Shown here piece after piece: positions 60,120 to 64,000 of a stretch of 64,000 bases of DNA. The position numbers were made by a program, and so were the translations under genes. Positions within the stretch are counted from its first letter, which is position 1, and every line of letters starts with the position of its first letter. Source of the stretch: Mucilaginibacter gossypiicola (GTDB lineage: Bacteria; Bacteroidota; Bacteroidia; Sphingobacteriales; Sphingobacteriaceae); the NCBI RefSeq assembly GCF_900110105.1, contig NZ_FOCL01000006.1, positions 248,001 to 312,000 on the forward strand, read 5' to 3'. The notes below the pieces were generated by a model. The model had not been told where the DNA came from, did no database searches, and saw nothing but the letters and a program-made list of their open reading frames with translations.

Positions 60120-61601
60120 TTACGCCAACACATTCCTCCAGCTAACCAAATCACCGATGATCTTATCCAACTGATCGGCGGCTACGCGCTCCTGGGCCAT
60201 GCTGTCGCGGTGGCGGATGGTTACGGTATTGTCTTCTAATGTCTGGTGATCTACGGTGATGCAGAAAGGCGTACCAATAGCATCCTGACGGCGGTAACGT
60301 TTACCGATAGCATCTTTTTCCTCGTACTGGATATTGAAATCAAGTTTCAGTTTATCCATGATCTCACGGGCCTTTTCGGGCAGACCGTCTTTTTTGGTAA
60401 GCGGGAAAATAGCGGCTTTAACCGGTGCCAGGCAAGGGTGCAGGCGTAACACGGTACGGCTGTCTTGCTTATCTTCGGTGCTCAGGTCTTCCTCTTCGTA
60501 AGCGTTGATCATGGTAAGCAGGAACATCCTGTCTAAGCCTATCGATGTTTCAATTACGTAAGGGATATAGTTGCCGTATGGTTTGCCTGTTTCAGGATCA
60601 ACCTCCGGATCAAAGTATTGCATTTTTTTGCCCGAGAACTCCTGGTGCTGACTTAAATCGAAATTGGTACGGCTGTGGATACCTTCAACCTCTTTAAAGC
60701 CAAAAGGAAACTCAAACTCAATATCATAAGCAGCATCGGCGTAGTGGGCCAGTTTGGTGTGCTCATGGTAGCGATATTTGGCAGCATCGGTACCCAAAGC
60801 AAGGTGCCATTTTAAGCGGGCGGCCTTCCACTGGTCAAACCATTCTTTTTGTGTGCCGGGGCGAACAAAGAACTGCATCTCCATTTGTTCAAACTCGCGC
60901 ATGCGGATAATGAACTGACGGGCAATAACCTCGTTACGGAAAGCTTTACCAATTTGCGCAATACCGAAAGGGATTTTCATCCTGCCCGATTTTTGCACGT
61001 TTAAGTAGTTTACAAATATACCCTGAGCAGTTTCGGGGCGAAGGTAGATGGTATCGGCGTCATCAGCCACAGCGCCCATCTGGGTGCTGAACATCAGGTT
61101 AAACTGGCGTACATCTGTCCAGTTGCGGGTACCGCTGATAGGGTCGGCAATTTCGTGTTCCAGTATCAGCTCTTTCAAACGTGGCAGGTCCTCGGCTTTC
61201 AGGGCCTCGTCCATGTCGTTTTGCAGCTTTTCGGCCTTATCTGTTTTGCCGTCTTTACTGTAACGATCTATCTTATCTTCTAACAACTGATCGGCACGGT
61301 AACGTTTCTTTGAGTCTTTATTGTCGATCATCGGGTCGCTGAAGCCATCAACGTGACCGCTTGCTTTCCAGATCTTAGGGTGCATAAATATGGCCGAATC
61401 GATACCCACAATGTTATCATTCATTTGCACCATAGCTTTCCACCAGTAGGTTTTGATGTTGTTTTTGAGTTCGGCACCGTTTTGGCCGTAATCATAAACT
61501 GCACTTAAGCCATCATAAATCTCGCTGGAAGGGAAAACAAAGCCATATTCTTTGGCGTGCGATATAACATTTTTAAAAAGTTCGTCGGTTGATTTGCTCA
61601 T
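60120..61601 (-). CDS. glyS: Glycine--tRNA ligase (alpha-2 type)
   Basis: A 493-residue class II aminoacyl-tRNA synthetase. It starts MSKSTDELFKNVISHAKEYG and has FVFPSSEIYDGLSAVYDYGQNG, then the class II motif 2 region (AQIGKAFRNEV, with Arg before Glu) and motif 3 (PYVIETSIGLDRMFLLTM, with the conserved GxDR). The C-terminal anticodon-binding domain begins at CLAPVKAAIFPLTK and ends in VAADQLDKIIGDLV. This is the homodimeric type used in Bacteroidetes and archaea/eukaryotes, not the E. coli alpha2beta2 form. Confidence 0.97.
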   Translation of the reverse strand: MSKSTDELFKNVISHAKEYGFVFPSSEIYDGLSAVYDYGQNGAELKNNIKTYWWKAMVQMNDNIVGIDSAIFMHPKIWKASGHVDGFSDPMIDNKDSKKRYRADQLLEDKIDRYSKDGKTDKAEKLQNDMDEALKAEDLPRLKELILEHEIADPISGTRNWTDVRQFNLMFSTQMGAVADDADTIYLRPETAQGIFVNYLNVQKSGRMKIPFGIAQIGKAFRNEVIARQFIIRMREFEQMEMQFFVRPGTQKEWFDQWKAARLKWHLALGTDAAKYRYHEHTKLAHYADAAYDIEFEFPFGFKEVEGIHSRTNFDLSQHQEFSGKKMQYFDPEVDPETGKPYGNYIPYVIETSIGLDRMFLLTMINAYEEEDLSTEDKQDSRTVLRLHPCLAPVKAAIFPLTKKDGLPEKAREIMDKLKLDFNIQYEEKDAIGKRYRRQDAIGTPFCITVDHQTLEDNTVTIRHRDSMAQERVAADQLDKIIGDLVSWRNVLA

Positions 61602-61745
61602 AATAGCTGCAAAGATAATTTTTGATTTCGGAATTGGGAATTTCGATTTCGGATTTAGTTTGATTTTGGAATGGTGGGTTTGTCACAAGTCAGCATGGGC
61701 ACAGCCGAGGTACAAGGTTTGCGCCAAAGGTGTGGAATTTAAAAA

Positions 61746-61852
61746 TCCCCTCTTGAGAGGGGGCGCGGAGGAATGAGCGTCAGCAGGGGTGTGTTTCTGC
61801 GGTGGGTTTAATTAAAGCAGAAACACACCCCTCCACCCCTCTCAAGAGGGGA
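61746..61852. repeat. Large double-arm hairpin repeat
   Basis: The outer arm TCCCCTCTTGAGAGGGG (61746-61762) is exactly complementary to 61836-61852, and the inner arm AGGGGTGTGTTTCTGC (61785-61800) is exactly complementary to 61817-61832. Each outer arm is itself partly palindromic. Confidence 0.88.
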
Positions 61853-61897
61853 ATCGCACGTTCCCCAGCTTTTTATTTCTCGAGTTGACGTTATGTC

Positions 61898-61917
61898 TGT
61901 ACAGTTCGCGATTGCTT
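61898..61917 (+). repeat. Fragment of the 95-bp palindrome family
   Basis: TGTACAGTTCGCGATTGCTT, identical to internal parts at 32813 and 54529, but here followed by AATGTGG instead of the terminal arm, so it is a truncated copy. Confidence 0.65.
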
Positions 61918-61978
61918 AATGTGGTGGTTAGGGTTGCGCAAAAGCAATGTTTTCGCTATTAAAAGTAAAGGGTCCGGT

Positions 61979-61987
61979 GTCCGTCCG
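61979..61987 (+). repeat. GTCCGTCCG tag, copy e
   Basis: GTCCGTCCG followed by TCGGCAGGTGTCC. Member of the dispersed tag family, plus orientation. Confidence 0.55.
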
Positions 61988-62093
61988 TCGGCAGGTGTCC
62001 ATTGCCTATATCTGATGCCCGACATCCGAAAACACTGGAGTATTGCTGCCGATATACGTCCGCCCGGTTTTTTAGGAGTTGAACACAGTGCGA

Positions 62094-62103
62094 CGGACGG
62101 ACG
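62094..62103 (-). repeat. CGTCCGTCCG tag, copy f (inverted)
   Basis: CGGACGGACG on the plus strand, the reverse complement of the tag. Confidence 0.55.
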
Positions 62104-62228
62104 CACAGACGCTTGTAGATATATTCTTTAAGTGTAAAGAAATTTCTGTATATTTGTATTGCCGGTTGTTATGCCCAATAATAGAGGCTGTCCGCTTTTT
62201 GTCTTTCAGGTGTGTTACTCCCCCCTGT

Positions 62229-62236
62229 GGACGGAC
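62229..62236 (-). repeat. GTCCGTCC tag, copy g (inverted)
   Basis: GGACGGAC on the plus strand, preceded by GTTACTCCCCCCTGT, which is the complement of the GGGGAGTA tail of copies b, c and d. Confidence 0.55.
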
Positions 62237-62645
62237 ATACAAACCATCCCGGCTTATCCAATCATATCCATATAGAATGGTAGCATCCGCTTCCTTTCAA
62301 AGCAATATATAAATATTAGCTATTGGAGGGGTATTTTTAAAAAAAACTGGTTTTTTAAAATTAGCAGTAAAAAGTGTTATCGCAAGCCATATCCATTCCT
62401 CAGTTTATTTGGCAATGTTACCCTTTACTATACAGATGAGTCCAGTAAACCGGATTCTTTTTCGCAGTTCATCGTCAATAATACATTGAGGGAGCGTTAT
62501 TTTTCGCAAAGTTGTGCCTCAATTTCCTTTATGTTTAGTCAGTAGTTTCTCATAATTTGTAAACCATTTACAATTATTGCCAATACTTATAAACTATTGG
62601 CTGTTTTGCACTATTATTGTATTAAGCCTACGATACCGATCACAA

Positions 62646-63311
62646 ATGGAACAAATCGTTAAAATACTTTCTGCAAAATACGTTACCCACAATGTGAGGC
62701 AGTTCAGGCTTGAAAAACCTGCCGGTTATAGCTTTATACCTGGGCAGGCTACTGAATTATCAATCAATACAGAGGGTTGGCGTAATGAAACACGTCCTTT
62801 CACCTTTACGTGCCTTAATGACGATGATTACCTTGAATTTACGATTAAAACCTATACCGATCATGATGGTGTAACCAATCAGTTAAGCAAGGTTAAGGAA
62901 GGCGATGAGCTTATTATTCGTGATGTTTGGGGTGCTATTGAATACAAAGGTGCCGGTTACTTTATTGCAGGTGGTGCAGGTATTACGCCATTTTTGGCTA
63001 TACTGAGGCAATTAAATAAGGATGGCGCAATAGGCGATAACAGGCTTATATTTTCTAACAAAACTGATAAGGATATTATTTTGAGCGATGAGCTGAAAAG
63101 CATGCTTGGTGCAAACGCGCATTTCGTTATTACTGGTCAAAAAGATAGTATGTATGATAACCGGCGCATTGATGCTGATTTTCTGAAAGCCGAAATAAAA
63201 GATTTCTCAAAGCATTTTTACATATGCGGCCCTGACGCTATGGTTGCTGAGCTCAGCGACATATTAGGGCAACTCGGAGCTGATAGTGACTCCGTTGTAT
63301 TTGAAAGGTAG
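62646..63311 (+). CDS. FAD-binding oxidoreductase (ferredoxin-NADP+ reductase-like)
   Basis: A 221-residue flavoprotein from the ATG at 62646 (MEQIVKILSAKYVTHNVRQF); the frame runs upstream to 62577 but the extra residues are not family-like. The N-terminal FAD domain has the RPFTFTCLNDD block (RxYS-type variant) near residue 50, and the NAD(P) domain begins at GAGYFIAGGAGITPFLAILRQ with the GGxGITP motif, then HFYICGPDAMVAELSDIL. No iron-sulfur or haem domain is fused, so it probably passes electrons to a separate partner. Physiological substrate unknown. Confidence 0.85.
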   Translation: MEQIVKILSAKYVTHNVRQFRLEKPAGYSFIPGQATELSINTEGWRNETRPFTFTCLNDDDYLEFTIKTYTDHDGVTNQLSKVKEGDELIIRDVWGAIEYKGAGYFIAGGAGITPFLAILRQLNKDGAIGDNRLIFSNKTDKDIILSDELKSMLGANAHFVITGQKDSMYDNRRIDADFLKAEIKDFSKHFYICGPDAMVAELSDILGQLGADSDSVVFER

Positions 63312-63443
63312 TTTATGCGGAGACGCATCACGTGCGGTCTTCTATGCTTTGTCTTGCATGTTATCCCTGCATATTACAGACACATGTGGTGCGCCTCTGC
63401 AAAACACCTTTATTATTAATCAGTATTTATAAAGCTGTACTGT

Positions 63444-63453
63444 CGTCCGTCCG
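63444..63453 (+). repeat. CGTCCGTCCG tag, copy h
   Basis: CGTCCGTCCG followed by TCACGGGGAATCAC, plus orientation. Confidence 0.55.
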
Positions 63454-63672
63454 TCACGGGGAATCACACACCGACGGGCAAAAGCAGACAGGCTTTATAA
63501 ACCACAGGATTGTAATACGTTTTTTACAAACCATATGTTGCCCAATAGCAGCAAAATATTGTCAGAATGACATTCATATGAACTTTACGGCGCATTGGCT
63601 ACCTAACAATCCCCCAATGTTGGGCTGTAAATTACCGTCCATAGTTGTTTGAAGCTACCCTGTTCTCCCAGA

Positions 63673-63681
63673 CGGACGGAC
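63673..63681 (-). repeat. GTCCGTCCG tag, copy i (inverted)
   Basis: CGGACGGAC on the plus strand, preceded by TGTTCTCCCAGA. Confidence 0.5.
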
Positions 63682-63798
63682 ACTCCCGGATATTTCCTTC
63701 AATTAGCCGGAATCTCACATCTTGCATCTTTTTAATATCAGTTAAAAAGCTTAATTTCAGCCAACTTTTACTTTGTCACTTATCTAATCGAAACAATA

Positions 63799-64000
63799 AT
63801 GTACCGGTTGTTTTCTGTTTTACGCGTTGCAGTGCTTTTGCTTGTTTCGTTAAGTTTTTATGCCCCCGATTTACTTGCCCAGGCACCCGTAATTAATTAT
63901 ACAACACCGCATACCTATAAACTCAATAACCCGATAACGCCTTTAGATCCAAGTAATACAGGTGGAGCAGTACCGGCAACCATATATGGTAAGGTGAGTA
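63799..64000 (+). CDS. Start of a secreted protein (partial, runs off the window)
   Basis: An open frame from the ATG at 63799 to the window edge, 67 residues. The signal peptide MYRLFSVLRVAVLLLVSLSF ends at LLAQ before APV. The mature start, VINYTTPHTYKLNNPITPLD and NTGGAVPATIYGKVS, resembles the YTTP...ITPL.PTNTGGAVP repeat found in large Sphingobacteriaceae surface or NHL-repeat proteins, from memory. The family cannot be settled from this fragment. A shorter overlapping frame (63645-63896) is a shadow. Confidence 0.75.
   Translation, partial: MYRLFSVLRVAVLLLVSLSFYAPDLLAQAPVINYTTPHTYKLNNPITPLDPSNTGGAVPATIYGKVS

Larger units (their letters stand above)
61602..62645. other. Long non-coding region rich in repeats upstream of glyS
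   Basis: About 1 kb without a convincing gene. It holds a large C/G-rich hairpin (61746-61852), a truncated REPIN word (TGTACAGTTCGCGATTGCTT at 61898-61917), CGTCCGTCCG-type tags at 61979, 62094 (inverted) and 62229 (inverted), and several AT-rich stretches. Short ORFs at about 61919 and 62079 run through these repeats and are not called. Confidence 0.7.
63312..63798. other. Intergenic region with palindrome and tags
   Basis: About 490 bases without a credible gene. It holds an imperfect palindrome at about 63316-63402 (TGCGGAGACGCATCACGTG versus CACATGTGGTGCGCCTCTGC) and two tags of the CGTCCGTCCG family, at 63444-63453 and inverted at 63673-63681. Confidence 0.65.

Noticed and set aside
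62079..62312. 77-codon ORF with CxxC-like look in the repeat region
   Set aside because: It runs through the inverted CGTCCGTCCG tags and has no family signal; likely chance.
63332..63652. 106-codon ORF after the FAD oxidoreductase
   Set aside because: It crosses a palindrome and a tag and lacks any domain pattern.
63645..63896. 83-codon ORF overlapping the last gene start
   Set aside because: Different frame from the signal-peptide-bearing reading at 63799, which is better supported.

Overview
The window is a chromosomal stretch of a Bacteroidetes bacterium, most likely family Sphingobacteriaceae and Mucilaginibacter- or Pedobacter-like. I infer this from the gene families (carboxypeptidase-regulatory/TonB receptors, DUF5686, DUF885, the short histone H1-like protein, many lipoproteins with a C-K-K start), from promoters of the form TTG-N19-TAnnTTTG, from the near absence of Shine-Dalgarno sites, and from moderate GC with dispersed hairpin repeats between genes. 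No tRNA, rRNA, CRISPR array or complete insertion sequence was seen.

Layout. 1-3.9 kb: end of a membrane protein, gap, a lipoprotein, a GNAT acetyltransferase, pgk. 4-14.9 kb: accessory metabolism and surface genes (GMC oxidoreductase, two GNATs, an Endo-H-like GH18 lipoprotein, a CocE/NonD hydrolase, and a TonB siderophore receptor with a PepSY membrane partner behind a well-formed promoter and a candidate metal operator). 15.1-31.1 kb: a complete Bacteroidetes-type division and cell wall (dcw) cluster, mraZ-rsmH-ftsL-ftsI-murE-mraY-murD-ftsW-murG-murC-ftsQ-ftsA-ftsZ, mostly overlapping or closely spaced, with a three-repeat MraZ box in front and three DnaA-box matches between ftsA and ftsZ. 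31.4-46.7 kb: alpha-oxoamine synthase, GH125 mannosidase, histone H1-like protein, dapA, UbiD-family decarboxylase, TauE/DUF1634 pair, KTSC protein, TonB receptor, alpha/beta hydrolase, DinB protein, DUF885 peptidase-like lipoprotein. 46.7-64 kb: small unknown genes, a secreted TNT-type NAD glycohydrolase toxin with a candidate immunity gene, ligA, DUF5686 receptor-like protein, an M16 peptidase pair, AI-2E transporter, glyS, a flavodoxin/ferredoxin-reductase-like protein and the start of a secreted protein.

The dcw genes work together: MurE, MurD and MurC build the peptide stem, MraY and MurG make lipid I and lipid II, FtsW and FtsI polymerise and cross-link, and FtsQ, FtsL, FtsA and FtsZ form the divisome. 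The accessory parts suggest glycan scavenging (GH18, GH125), metal uptake and competition.

The most interesting items are the TNT toxin with its putative immunity gene (48104-49073); a dispersed short repeat built on CGTCCGTCCG that I found nine times between 49.2 and 63.7 kb and not before; about 95-bp REPIN-like palindromes, one of which lies between two identical copies of that tag; and the DnaA-box cluster upstream of ftsZ.
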